NCBI GenBank assembly: GCA_021775475.1
Contig: JAJFHS010000025.1
Location: 1-35,298 of the forward strand
DNA from: Hyphomicrobiales bacterium
Lineage (GTDB): Bacteria; Pseudomonadota; Alphaproteobacteria; Rhizobiales; JAJFHR01
Length of the DNA stretch: 35,298 nucleotides
Direction of reading: 5' to 3'
Part shown: piece by piece, positions 7,950 through 16,597 of the stretch
How positions within the stretch are numbered: the stretch's first letter is position 1
Layout of the letters: every line of letters starts with the position of its first letter
The notes under the pieces: generated by a model
What the model was told of the DNA's origin: nothing
What the model saw: the letters and a program-made list of their open reading frames with translations, nothing else
Databases searched by the model: none
Made by a program: the position numbers and the translations under genes

Positions 7950-8831
7950 ATGACAACAAAAGCTGTAGTGAATCCGGAAGTGAAGGCTTTTTTTGACGAA
8001 GCCACCAACACCGTCAGCTATATTGTCAAGGATCCAGGTTCGACTGCTTGCGCAATTATTGATTCAGTTCTTGATTTCGACCCCGCTGCCGGTCGCACCA
8101 CTATGGTCTCGGCCGATGCTATTATCGCCGATGTGGAGAGCCGGAAATTGCAGGTCGAATGGATTGTTGAAACTCATGTTCATGCCGACCATCTCTCGGC
8201 CGCACCTTATATTCAGGAAAAGCTCGGCGGCAAGATAGGCATTTGCGACAAGATCACAATTGTCCAGGATGTCTTTGGCAAAATCTTTAATGCCGGCACC
8301 GAATTCCAGCGCGATGGCAGCCAGTTTGACCGGTTGTTCAGCGATGGCGACACCTTCACCATCGGTGGATTGGACGCCTACGTCATCAGCACGCCTGGTC
8401 ACACTCCCGCCTGCATGACGTGGATTATCGGCGACGCTGCCTTTGTCGGTGACACTCTTTTTATGCCCGATTTCGGCACCGCGCGCTGCGATTTTCCCGG
8501 CGGTGATGCGAGCATTCTTTATCACTCTATTCAGAAAATTTTGACACTGCCACCGCAAACCCGGCTGTTCGTGTGTCACGATTACAAGGCCCCCGGCCGC
8601 GATGAATTCGCCTGGGAAACAACTGTTGCCGAAGAACGTAAATCCAACGTTCATGTCCATGAGGGCATTGATGAGGCAACCTTCGTTAAAACCCGTGAAA
8701 CCCGCGACGCAACCTTGGGCATGCCACGCCTCATCCTGCCCTCAATCCAGGTCAACATGCGTGCCGGTGAATTGCCCGAACCCGAAGACAACGGCACAAG
8801 ATACCTCAAATTACCCATCAACGCTGTTTGA
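7950..8831 (+). CDS. MBL-fold persulfide (sulfur) dioxygenase-like hydrolase
   Basis: 293 aa metallo-beta-lactamase fold protein. The metal motif THVHADH (residues 75-81), STPGHTPACM (~149), GDTLFMPDFGTARCDFPGG (~170) and a late VCHDY (~208) match the ETHE1/Blh/persulfide dioxygenase branch rather than glyoxalase II. These enzymes oxidise glutathione persulfide to sulfite with a mononuclear iron. A clear ribosome site (GAGGAAG) precedes the ATG. The 3' end overlaps the convergent nucleotidyltransferase gene by 14 bp. No rhodanese domain is fused and no BigR-type regulator gene is adjacent. Confidence 0.82.
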   Translation: MTTKAVVNPEVKAFFDEATNTVSYIVKDPGSTACAIIDSVLDFDPAAGRTTMVSADAIIADVESRKLQVEWIVETHVHADHLSAAPYIQEKLGGKIGICDKITIVQDVFGKIFNAGTEFQRDGSQFDRLFSDGDTFTIGGLDAYVISTPGHTPACMTWIIGDAAFVGDTLFMPDFGTARCDFPGGDASILYHSIQKILTLPPQTRLFVCHDYKAPGRDEFAWETTVAEERKSNVHVHEGIDEATFVKTRETRDATLGMPRLILPSIQVNMRAGELPEPEDNGTRYLKLPINAV

Positions 8832-9438
8832 AACGAGCAAGCATCTCCGGGGTATCAATATCCAGGCGTGCTGCCTCGCCCAGTTCAACGGTTATTACGT
8901 TTTCCGCATTCTCCTCAATCAGATGACGCCCGCCGACATCGCCGGAAATCTGCTTGAGGAAATCAAAATATTTTGCCGGCCACACCACCGGATTGCCCCG
9001 GCGCCCGCAATCTGTCGCCTGAATGATGCAGCTCGGCTGTGCCTGTTCAAATTCTTCAAGCATATGATTAATCATAGTGCCGGTAATTCGTGGCATATCG
9101 CCAAGCAGGATAATTGCCCCGGCACAATCATGGGGAACAGATGTGATACCGCAACGCAACGACGAGGCCAGCCCGTCGGCAAAATCGGAATTCAGGCAAT
9201 ATTCAACATCAAGCCCTTTAAGCGCATCAGTGACATCTTGCGCCTGGTGCCCACCTACCACCGTAATCCCGGCAACCTTGCTGGCCCTGGCGGCTTCGAC
9301 CACATGGCGCACCAGCGCCATACCATCGAGTTGCACCAGCAGTTTGTTGGTTCCCCCCATGCGCCGCGATTGACCGGCAGCCAGAACAATTGCATGGACA
9401 GGGATATTTCCTTGAAGTTTCTTCACGGCGTTTGTCAC
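8818..9438 (-). CDS. MobA/MocA-like nucleotidyltransferase (molybdenum cofactor)
   Basis: 206 aa, NTP_transferase_3 family. The N-terminal loop LAAGQSRRMGGTNKLL (~19-34) is the nucleotide-binding signature, and LLGDMPRIT (~111) carries the metal-binding Asp. Family members attach CMP or GMP to molybdopterin. The gene begins with GTG overlapping the stop of the XdhC-type gene (GTGA), so it is translationally coupled to it. The XdhC neighbours support MocA-type cytidylation for a xanthine/CO dehydrogenase-class enzyme. No molybdoenzyme structural gene is in the window. Confidence 0.85.
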   Translation of the reverse strand: MTNAVKKLQGNIPVHAIVLAAGQSRRMGGTNKLLVQLDGMALVRHVVEAARASKVAGITVVGGHQAQDVTDALKGLDVEYCLNSDFADGLASSLRCGITSVPHDCAGAIILLGDMPRITGTMINHMLEEFEQAQPSCIIQATDCGRRGNPVVWPAKYFDFLKQISGDVGGRHLIEENAENVITVELGEAARLDIDTPEMLARFKQR

Positions 9439-10130
9439 ACCACATCTCGGCTGCGTTTGCGCAAGGCATCAATCACTTCAGCCATCACAGCAACTGCAAT
9501 TTCGGCTGGATTGGCCGCAGCAATATCGAGCCCGATGGGGGCGTGAATACGGGTAATATCTTCTGCCGCAACTCCGGCCCCCCTCAACCTGCCCACTCTT
9601 TTAGCGTGGGTCTTGCGGCTACCCAGCGCCCCCACATAAAAGCATTTGTTGTACAGGGCTTCTATTAGCGGAAAATCATCGATTTTGGGATCGTGGGCCA
9701 AAACCGCCATGGCGGTGTAGATATCAAGGGGAGTTTTTAATAAAACTTCTTCGGGCCATTCAGCATGAATAGTGGCACCGGGAAACCGTTCTGGTGCAGC
9801 GAAGGCCGTACGCGGATCAATCACCACAGTATCAAACCCGGCAAGACGGCTGATCAAAGCCAGTGCCTGGGATATGTGCACAGCCCCAATAATTACCAGT
9901 CGCGGGGCTGGCATATGGACATTGAAGAAAAGTTCCCGGTCGCCGATTTTTACTAATCCTGATTTACCCGAGCCAAAGCGATCGGCAACTTCGCGGGCAA
10001 TGTCAGACCGGATGACAGTCTCACCCTCCAGCAGAATTTCCTGACGGGTGCCGTTGAGATCGCTAATTACCATCGCGGCCCGGCGCTCACGTCGGGCCTG
10101 ATTGAGGGACGTGATGATTTCACTCAACAT
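9435..10130 (-). CDS. XdhC-family maturation protein, C-terminal (Rossmann) part
   Basis: 231 aa from the ATG at 10130, which overlaps the stop of the upstream XdhC-type gene (ATGTTGA). The segment APRLVIIGAVHISQALALIS (~77-96) is a Rossmann nucleotide-binding turn. It is followed by VIDPRTAFAAPERFP and GALGSRKTHAKR, typical of the XdhC_C/CoxI domain. This family protects and sulfurates molybdenum cofactor before insertion into xanthine dehydrogenase or related enzymes. The usual N-terminal XdhC domain is encoded separately upstream, a split seen in many alphaproteobacteria. Confidence 0.85.
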   Translation of the reverse strand: MLSEIITSLNQARRERRAAMVISDLNGTRQEILLEGETVIRSDIAREVADRFGSGKSGLVKIGDRELFFNVHMPAPRLVIIGAVHISQALALISRLAGFDTVVIDPRTAFAAPERFPGATIHAEWPEEVLLKTPLDIYTAMAVLAHDPKIDDFPLIEALYNKCFYVGALGSRKTHAKRVGRLRGAGVAAEDITRIHAPIGLDIAAANPAEIAVAVMAEVIDALRKRSRDVV

Positions 10131-10474
10131 CCGGCACTCGTAGCCATTATTATTGGCTCCACATAAATCCTGATACGACCGCCGCACGAAAGACCAACTT
10201 CCCAGGCGGCCTCATCGGCGATACCAAATTCTAAAATTCCCGGTTTACCGGCTGCGATTATGCTCAACGCCTCAGTCACAACCGCGCCTTCCACGCATCC
10301 CCCCGACACCGAACCCTCAAAATTCCCCCTGCCATCAACAATCAACTGACTGCCCACCGGGCGCGGCGACGAGCCCCAGGTCTCGATGACGGTTGCAAGC
10401 ACCAGACTACGGCCTTCCTTCAACCAGGTTTCAGCTGTTTCCAGCGGACCAGCAACAACGGGTGAGACAATCAT
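10124..10474 (-). CDS. XdhC/CoxI-family protein, N-terminal domain
   Basis: 116 aa from the ATG at 10474, which has an AGGAAAT ribosome site; the longer reading would use TTG at 10492. The segments VLATVIETWGSSPRPVGSQL (~26-45) and GSVSGGCVEGAVV (~55) with a conserved Cys are the XdhC/CoxI N-domain signature. It is the first gene of the three-gene maturation operon (XdhC_N, XdhC_C, nucleotidyltransferase), all with overlapping stops and starts. The role is in molybdenum cofactor sulfuration or delivery. Confidence 0.82.
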   Translation of the reverse strand: MIVSPVVAGPLETAETWLKEGRSLVLATVIETWGSSPRPVGSQLIVDGRGNFEGSVSGGCVEGAVVTEALSIIAAGKPGILEFGIADEAAWEVGLSCGGRIRIYVEPIIMATSAGC

Positions 10475-10573
10475 CCTATTTCCTGATTTCAACTAAAATG
10501 GGCATGGTTGCCACAATCAAATGTATCTCTCACTACAACAACATTTGCAACAATCAACCAGACCTTTAGACTG

Positions 10574-10609
10574 AACCTGTGACCTGCTCGAGAGAATAGG
10601 TCACAGGTT
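10574..10609. repeat. Perfect 12-bp inverted repeat in intergenic region
   Basis: AACCTGTGACCT (10574-10585) and AGGTCACAGGTT (10598-10609) are exact inverse complements with a 12-nt loop. A further half-site ACAGGTTACAC follows at about 10621-10631. The repeat lies in the ~390-bp gap (10475-10866) between the divergent XdhC operon and the beta-barrel gene. Without a T-run it looks more like an operator than a terminator. Nothing else in this gap is clear. Confidence 0.5.
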
Positions 10610-10866
10610 ATACCGGAGACACAGGTTACACAATTGGCGTCATGCCAAGTTTTCACAGCGGCACAGTTCAGCAATGCTGCCTTCACCGCTTCAGGTCTCG
10701 CCACTTGAATTCTAAGTTATTGAATTAATGTTAGTTAATGAGTTCTTAACTTGGATACAATCACCATACAACTATAGATTTGATAAAATGGGCAAACCAT
10801 GCCATCATTTTGCCTTATTCCGACTCCTCGAGGAGGTGTCAGTTACATGTTTGGGGAAGCAAACAG

Positions 10867-12135
10867 ATGAAATATTTACCGCACAGGAACGGACTCCAAA
10901 AACTCCAAAAATCAGGGGCAAAGCCATCTGGCGAGGCCATAGAAGTAACCCCATCGAGTGTGATACGCGTTATTTCAGGGATGGCATTTTTTATGTCTAT
11001 CCTTACACTGACAACTCTTAATGCCAGTGCAGCAAACACCGCCGACCATACCGGTTATAAGAAATCATCTATGGGTAAGATGTCTGCGGATAAGATGTCT
11101 GCGGATAAGATGTCTATGGGTAAGATGCCTATGAATATGATGTCTATGGGTGGCCAGGATATGACGTCTGACCCGGCAGGAATTACCGGTACAAACATGC
11201 CTGCAGGGGCCTTTATGTTCAATTTTCGCTCCATGTACATGAACATGGATGGAAATCGCACCGGTACAAACAGTATCTCACCGGAAACCATTGTCACCAC
11301 CATTCCAAACCCCAATGGGGGGCCGCCAACACTACGGGTTGCGCCGGAAAACATGACAGTTCAAAGACAAATGCTTATGGGTATGTATGCGCCAACCAAC
11401 TGGTTGACATTTATGGCGATGGGATCTTATGTAAAAAAAGAAATGGATCACATCACCTTTGCGGGTGCTGCCGGAACCACCCGTTTGGGAACCTTCACAA
11501 CGCTGGGGAAAGGTCTGGGAGATACCAAGGTGAGTGCTATTTTCCGTTTGTACAATAGTTACGGACGACGACTTCAGGCCTCCGCTGGTGTAAGCTTGCC
11601 AACTGGATCAATTACCAAAACCGATGCTGTATTAGCACCAACAGGCGCAACACCAACTCTGCGACTGCCTTATCCCATGCAACTTGGATCAGGCACTTAT
11701 GATTTTCTGCCCGGTCTCACTTATCGTGGTTGGGAAGGACCCTGGTCATACGGTGCCCGATATTCCGGTGTTATTCGCCTTGGCGAAAATTCCGAAGGAT
11801 ATACTCAAGGAGACATCCATTCTTTATCCGCCTGGGGTGGATATAGATGGTCACCCTCCTTTAACACAACGCTCAGAATTACCGGAAGAACACAAGAAAA
11901 AGTCAGCGGCAGTGATCCGCTGATCGCAGCCCCGGTACAGACCGCAGTTCCCGGTTTTCAGGGTGGTGAACGCATCGATGTTTCTCTTGGTTTCGGGTTG
12001 AACGGGCAAGGCATGTTTCGCGGCTTTCGCCTGGGTGCCGAGGTTGGTGTTCCTGTTTACCAGGACCTTAACGGCCCGCAGTTGGAAACCGATTACACGG
12101 TCTTGTTTTCCTTAACCAAAATGTTCGCCCCCTGA
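10867..12135 (+). CDS. Secreted/outer-membrane beta-barrel protein with Met-rich N-terminal segment
   Basis: 422 aa from the ATG at 10867, chosen for the GGGGAAG ribosome site. A hydrophobic export signal (~residues 33-57, VISGMAFFMSILTLTTLNA then SA) follows an unusually long basic n-region. The first mature part (~65-100) is very Met-rich, with repeats of MSADK and MGKM. The rest has alternating aromatic and glycine strands ending in LFSLTKMFAP, typical of an outer-membrane beta-barrel of the transporter/phenol-degradation MetA type. The Met-rich stretch resembles copper-binding segments of exported copper proteins, so a metal-related role is possible. The assignment is by fold features only. 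Confidence 0.65.
   Translation: MKYLPHRNGLQKLQKSGAKPSGEAIEVTPSSVIRVISGMAFFMSILTLTTLNASAANTADHTGYKKSSMGKMSADKMSADKMSMGKMPMNMMSMGGQDMTSDPAGITGTNMPAGAFMFNFRSMYMNMDGNRTGTNSISPETIVTTIPNPNGGPPTLRVAPENMTVQRQMLMGMYAPTNWLTFMAMGSYVKKEMDHITFAGAAGTTRLGTFTTLGKGLGDTKVSAIFRLYNSYGRRLQASAGVSLPTGSITKTDAVLAPTGATPTLRLPYPMQLGSGTYDFLPGLTYRGWEGPWSYGARYSGVIRLGENSEGYTQGDIHSLSAWGGYRWSPSFNTTLRITGRTQEKVSGSDPLIAAPVQTAVPGFQGGERIDVSLGFGLNGQGMFRGFRLGAEVGVPVYQDLNGPQLETDYTVLFSLTKMFAP
11071..11151 (+). repeat. In-frame tandem repeat coding the Met-rich segment
   Basis: A 15-nt unit AAGATGTCTGCGGAT is repeated twice in tandem and followed by diverged copies (AAGATGTCTATGGGT, AAGATGCCTATGAAT, ATGATGTCTATGGGT). Units keep the reading frame and encode KMSAD, KMSMG, KMPMN and MMSMG. 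Confidence 0.8.
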
Positions 12136-12278
12136 CCCCGGGTATCAGGTTGCGACATTTGACATAACTTAACATGGTTTTTCCGCCCAAAATCATGTAT
12201 TTTTCTACCACGCCTGACACGCCAAACAATTATGTTGGCTTGTGTTAGGTGTGGTGTCACGTTATGGACCTGAAAATT

Positions 12279-12316
12279 TGGTAGCGGACGAGAGATTTGA
12301 ATTCCCAACACGCGGA
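12279..12316 (-). other. Partial copy of tRNA-Met 3' end (possible attachment-site remnant)
   Basis: 38 nt match the last part of the intact tRNA-Met gene (30309-30346) with three mismatches, including the TGG complement of the CCA end, the T-arm and part of the anticodon stem. It has the same orientation as the intact tRNA and lies on its 3' side, the geometry expected of an att duplication. The next gene stops 2 nt beyond it. An imperfect ~18-bp inverted repeat (12208-12225 / 12235-12254) lies just to its left; 12136-12278 has no gene. Confidence 0.7.
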
Positions 12317-12317
12317 G

Positions 12318-13514
12318 TTATTTCAGTATAAAACGCCTGATTTCATCGAAAAACACGTTCCACGCAGCTTCATTCTCTACAAGGGCATGGTTGCCGCTTT
12401 CCAGCATTACAAAGTCCGCATCCTTAATTCCAGCCGCAAGCTTCCTGCCTTGATCGAGCGGATGAACACCATCATCTCTTGCGTGAATGACAAGTGTTGG
12501 AACATTAACCTTAGCCAGCAGGTCTGTAACGTCAAGCCTGTCTACTGCTTCTCGCAACCTAGCTGCGTTTACCGGAGAGGTTGTCCGGCGCTGCAGGTCC
12601 GCTAAGGATTCGATTTGCTCCTTGGAGCCACCAGGAATATACATTGATGCAAATGCTTGGATGAATGGCCCTCCTGAAATTCCCCATCCGTGCTGGATCA
12701 GGGTCAGTAAAGCCTCGCCCTGTTCTCTCTCCTCAACACTACCTCTCAACAAGCGTCCGCGTTGGTAGCCTCCATGCAAGATTAGATGGCTAACTCGTTC
12801 TGGGTATTTAACCGCATAAGCAATGGCGATTGGCACCCCTTGCGAGGTGCCATAAAGAGCAAATCGCTCCGCCACTTCTTTATCTGCAACCGCTTCCAGA
12901 TCCTCCACAAACGCGTTGAGGGTGAAATTTTCAACGTTCCAATCTGACAGGCCGTTACCGCGCTGATCGTATCTGATAACCTCGAAACTCTTACCGAGTT
13001 CTATCAGGAAGGGGCGCCATAAAGGACTTCGCCAATCGTGCTCAAGGTGGGTCAGCCAATGCCCGACACGGACAAACGGATAACCTGATCCGGTCGTTGC
13101 AAAGGCGAGCCGTGTGCCATCATTGGATCGGCTAAATCGGACTCTTTGAGTTTGATGATGGTAAGTTGTATCTCTGAGGGATGGGTTCTTGGCTACATCA
13201 CCACCGCTTAGTTGAACAGTTGCAACGAAGCGGAACCCTCTGCGTGGCACTGTCTTAATAATCTTTTGCAGCGATCCATCATCCCCAACCGCATTCCTTG
13301 CAGCACTTATGCGGGCACTCACAGCAGAATCCGACACAATCCGCCCGCCCCATACAACTTCGATGAGTTGATCGTGCGAAATCAGTTCTCCGGGGTTTTC
13401 GACAAAAAGCTGTAATAAATCGAAAACCTGAGGTTCAACATCCCTCAACACGCCGTCGACGTACAACTCGTGGCTCCCAGCGTTCAGAAGGCAATTTTCA
13501 AATTGGTATCTCAT
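12318..13514 (-). CDS. Winged-helix DNA-binding domain fused to alpha/beta hydrolase
   Basis: 398 aa from ATG 13514; a GTG at 13529 would add five residues, and neither start has a clear ribosome site. Residues ~1-97 are an OmpR/PhoB-type winged helix (EPQVFDLLQLFVENPGELIS then KTVPRRGFRFVA). Residues ~125-398 are an alpha/beta hydrolase. It has the oxyanion/strand region YDQRGNGLSD, nucleophile elbow GTSQG (Ser ~224), acid in HARDDGVHP and His in LESGNHAL. Such fusions occur in alphaproteobacteria as one-component regulators or hydrolases with unknown ligand. It has no receiver domain. The stop lies 2 nt from the tRNA-Met fragment, so its 3' end may border an old insertion. Confidence 0.8.
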   Translation of the reverse strand: MRYQFENCLLNAGSHELYVDGVLRDVEPQVFDLLQLFVENPGELISHDQLIEVVWGGRIVSDSAVSARISAARNAVGDDGSLQKIIKTVPRRGFRFVATVQLSGGDVAKNPSLRDTTYHHQTQRVRFSRSNDGTRLAFATTGSGYPFVRVGHWLTHLEHDWRSPLWRPFLIELGKSFEVIRYDQRGNGLSDWNVENFTLNAFVEDLEAVADKEVAERFALYGTSQGVPIAIAYAVKYPERVSHLILHGGYQRGRLLRGSVEEREQGEALLTLIQHGWGISGGPFIQAFASMYIPGGSKEQIESLADLQRRTTSPVNAARLREAVDRLDVTDLLAKVNVPTLVIHARDDGVHPLDQGRKLAAGIKDADFVMLESGNHALVENEAAWNVFFDEIRRFILK

Positions 13515-13679
13515 AACCCAACGTATCACATAAATTTGAAATCAAGCGAACCGCAGGGAGGTGGTTAAGAAAAAACAGGAATATCACAAGAGTTCCTAAA
13601 GGTCTTCATCAAGTGTTCTATGCCCGTTTCACCCATTATGGTTTTCATTGATGTCAAACATAATCAGGAAATCAAATCG

Positions 13680-13892
13680 ATGGAACACCTTGCAGATACC
13701 AACTTTCGCCGCCTACCCAACGGCTCTATGGACATAGATTACTATGTGAAAAAAGGTCATGTGGAACGCAGTCTGGCCGCCCATAAAAGCATCCAAAATG
13801 CTGTTGGATTTTTTATACGCATCAAGAATACCCTTAGCACAAGGCTGGGTAAAAAGGATGAGTCGCCTTTATTTTGGTGTGTAAAACAATAA
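13680..13892 (+). CDS. Small hypothetical protein
   Basis: 70 aa starting at an ATG with a CAGGAAA ribosome site; the longer frame from 13620 lacks one. The sequence has a MDIDYYVKKGHVERS segment, an amphipathic stretch AAHKSIQNAVGFFIRI and a basic C-terminal part. It resembles the many short DUF1127-like or RSP-type alphaproteobacterial proteins in style, but no family is recognised. It stands alone, divergent from the winged-helix/hydrolase gene. Confidence 0.5.
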   Translation: MEHLADTNFRRLPNGSMDIDYYVKKGHVERSLAAHKSIQNAVGFFIRIKNTLSTRLGKKDESPLFWCVKQ

Positions 13893-14285
13893 TATTTCAC
13901 CAGCTTCAAAATACTTTGCAGGTCGTGATCTTGCGATGCCTGTACCAAACAACTTATTTCGCACGCGGTTGTAATTGGTTGATGGATTGAAATTTTCACC
14001 GGCAACCTGAGGTTGTCGACCGTTAATTTACCAATCGAAACAAGCAACCTGTAACCTGGTAAAAACCTGCTACTGCACAAGAGCACAATGCCGGTCAAAT
14101 GCTTCCGTATAAGCAAAACAGGCTCTTGCCTAGTGAAATCGTGGCAAAAGCCCAACAGATTACCCATCTAACTCAGTGATATATAAATTTAAAACTGATC
14201 GTTTTTGGGCATGTTCCGCAAGTGCCTATATTATGTGCTCATCTTCATTCCATATGGTCGGCAGGTCAATCGTCATAGACAGCGA
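13893..14285. other. Intergenic region without recognised gene
   Basis: 393 bp between a small ORF and the nucleotidase stop. It has a short palindrome CAACCTGAGGTTG (14003-14015) and a related AACCTGTAACCTGG just downstream (~14046). A minus-strand ORF crosses the region into the small gene but shows no domain or ribosome site. No terminator was identified. Confidence 0.35.
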
Positions 14286-15884
14286 TTAATTATTGTCACG
14301 GACAAGCTTGATGCGATCTTCAATTTTCGGCGAAATTGAGCCTTGCTTGCGGATGTAGACCATCACGTTATTGGCCTGGAGTTTCGCTGCAAGATCGCCG
14401 ATCAGCACTTTGCTCTTGCGCAACATTGTATAGCCGTTACCACCTCCGGCAATATAACTATTAGCGGCAAGTTTATATTTTTTAGCCATATCCAACGCAA
14501 CTCCATTAACTAAAATTTCAATGATGCGTTCGCCCGCAGGATTGTTTTTGTCATAGCTGAAGGTCATTCCTGAAATATGCAAAAAGCGCCCGGAAGATTT
14601 TTCCACTCTGCTGACGCCATGTTCAAGAGCGGCCTTTATGGTCTCCCCACTAACCTCCAGAAGCAGCGTTTTATTGCCAAAGGGCAGCTCGGTCAAAACA
14701 TCCCGGCGTGTCAGTTTGCTTCCCGCCTCATAGATTTTGTTGCCACGAATACCGCCACCATTGGTGATGGCGACATCAGCACCCAGAAGAGTTTTCATGG
14801 CATCAGCGATGAGATTGCCAATTGCTGTCTCTCCGGTGCGGACCAACGATTTTCGGGAGTCCAGTTCGGTTTTAGTTTCTCCAAGCGGCACATCCAGTTC
14901 GACAGAAAGGGTTTTTTGAAAACCGATTACTTTAACCAAGGTTTCTGCATCTGGCTTTATCGTCGCCGAATCGATAATGCGAAAATTTGGCCACCAGTCA
15001 ACCCGACGCTTATTGCGGTTTTTTCTAATCGAGAATTTGACATCAACTGCAACAATCAGATCTCCTTCCGACCTTGATTCCGCCATAAGTGTTTTACCGT
15101 TGTAGAGCAGCGCCAAATCGTGATCATGACCCGATAGCACGAAGTCAAATGCACCAGATCTATAGAGCGCGCGGTCTGTTGCGAAATCCCCATGCAAGAT
15201 GGCGACGAGAATATCTGCGCCTTGTTTGCGTAACGCCCTGGCACTGGCCATTGCGGTATCCTCGCTGTCAGCGAATTTCAGGTCGCCAGGACTGGACACG
15301 TCCGGGGTATCTTCAAGGGTTAGGCCGACAATACCAATTTTTACGCTTTTCATCGGATCGGAAGCATCGCCGAAAACTATCATTTTAGTATCTTCAATAC
15401 CGGGCACTTTCTTGCCGTCAATCTGGCGCAGGTTGGCGGACAGAATTGTGGAATTCAAATCCCCAATGCGTTTAAGAAAAACCTCCTTGCCAAAATCAAA
15501 TTCGTGGTTGCCCGGCACCACGATATCTGGCGGCACTAAATTGGTGAGTTCAATCACATGTTCACCCTTGTCAAATCCCGAAAGAAGGGAAGGTGAAATA
15601 AAATCACCGGCATGGGCATAAATCAGATTCCCACCTTTTGCGCGCTCGGACCTGGCTATTGCATTGACACGGGCAAAGCCGCCACGTTTGGCTTTGGGGC
15701 CAGACATTTCGTATATGTCACTGATCAGCAGGAATGTCACATCCACTTCATCAGCAAATGCGGCAGGAAGTGAGGACAGGGTTAAGCCTGTCACCAATAT
15801 CAATATCCCCACTAGTTTCGTCGCTATAAAACTCCTCACGGACTCATTCAATTTCAATGCCGGACCTACCCAACCGTAAATCAT
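14286..15884 (-). CDS. Exported 5'-nucleotidase / metallophosphoesterase (UshA-like)
   Basis: 532 aa. An export signal is at ~16-45 (hydrophobic GILILVTGLTLSSLPAAFA). The metallophosphatase domain has GDFISPS (~95), GNHEFDFG (~130), LHGD (~232) and SGHDHD (~252). The C-terminal 5'-nucleotidase domain has TNGGGIRG (~375), LPFGN (~397) and GGGNGYTML (~488), which stack and bind the nucleotide. The first metal motif, normally D-x-H, reads LISDIYE with Tyr in place of His. The enzyme would release phosphate from nucleotides in the periplasm, which suits its place beside the Pho regulon; no Pho box was seen upstream. ATG 15884 is used; a TTG at 15899 is also in frame. Confidence 0.85.
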   Translation of the reverse strand: MIYGWVGPALKLNESVRSFIATKLVGILILVTGLTLSSLPAAFADEVDVTFLLISDIYEMSGPKAKRGGFARVNAIARSERAKGGNLIYAHAGDFISPSLLSGFDKGEHVIELTNLVPPDIVVPGNHEFDFGKEVFLKRIGDLNSTILSANLRQIDGKKVPGIEDTKMIVFGDASDPMKSVKIGIVGLTLEDTPDVSSPGDLKFADSEDTAMASARALRKQGADILVAILHGDFATDRALYRSGAFDFVLSGHDHDLALLYNGKTLMAESRSEGDLIVAVDVKFSIRKNRNKRRVDWWPNFRIIDSATIKPDAETLVKVIGFQKTLSVELDVPLGETKTELDSRKSLVRTGETAIGNLIADAMKTLLGADVAITNGGGIRGNKIYEAGSKLTRRDVLTELPFGNKTLLLEVSGETIKAALEHGVSRVEKSSGRFLHISGMTFSYDKNNPAGERIIEILVNGVALDMAKKYKLAANSYIAGGGNGYTMLRKSKVLIGDLAAKLQANNVMVYIRKQGSISPKIEDRIKLVRDNN

Positions 15885-16069
15885 ATCCAAAATTTGCAAG
15901 TTTTTTATCTTCGCCTCTCGAATGAGCGGTGAATAGGAATTAGCCTATATCCCAAGATCGGGTTATTTATAGTGCAAAGATTGCATGTTCTGGTTCAATT
16001 TCCAAGCCTGAGTGTCAAATCGGTACAAAAGTGGACCACATTGATTGCTGCGCAAGGTTGCCTCCAAAA

Positions 16070-16447
16070 TCAATTTGGTGAGAGCATTGTGGATAACGTG
16101 TGCGCTATCCAGATGACCTGCTCCCCAAGTTGTCCCCATTCCTGAATAAAAAATGGAAAACCAGAAGTGAGCTCTAGAATTCGGTCAAGTGCATCATCTT
16201 GAATTTCAACACCCTCCTTTTCAAGAGGCGTTCTAATTGCATCTGTTTCTGCTTTCTTATCCAGCGCTCCAATCGAAGGGTAAGTAAATAGTCGCTCAGA
16301 ATATGATTTTGCACCACCGGACAGTTTTGCTATTTGCGGTAACCCTGCCGCAACCACAAATAGAGGTAAATTCTTTTGACCAATACGATGCACCGCAACA
16401 ATTATTGCAGCTAATTCTTTGACCCATACCACCTGGAGTGCGTTCAA
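16070..16447 (-). pseudogene. Fragment of an AAA-type ATPase gene
   Basis: The readable 125 aa contain the middle part of a known ATP-binding protein family: VKELAAIIVAVHRIGQKNLP, VAAGLPQIAKLSGGAKSYSE, RLFTYPSIGALDKKAE and LTSGFPFFIQEWGQ. The Walker A and Walker B portions that should precede are missing, and after QEWG the sequence no longer follows the family. The frame stays open upstream to ~16560 without a start codon or homology. It is therefore read as a relic. It lies directly before phoR and marks a rearranged spot. Confidence 0.65.
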
Positions 16448-16597
16448 TGAACAGTGATAGCGGAAACCAAAAACTCGACCCGGAGGCCCTTTGATATCAG
16501 ATGCACCTGAGATTTCATTTCCTACTTCTACAAAAGGTTCGATTGGCTTCGTGCCATTTAATGAGATAAGAGAAGGCTAATCGTAACCCTATCGGGA

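Noticed and set aside
8064..8660. Minus-strand 198-aa frame opposite the persulfide dioxygenase-like gene
   Set aside because: Antisense shadow of a gene with clear metal-binding motifs.
10489..10704. Minus-strand 71-aa frame before the XdhC operon
   Set aside because: Includes the palindromic region and has no domain; possibly a gene relic, but nothing supports it.
13757..14167. Minus-strand 136-aa frame
   Set aside because: Covers intergenic DNA and the opposite small gene; no ribosome site, no recognisable domain, atypical composition.
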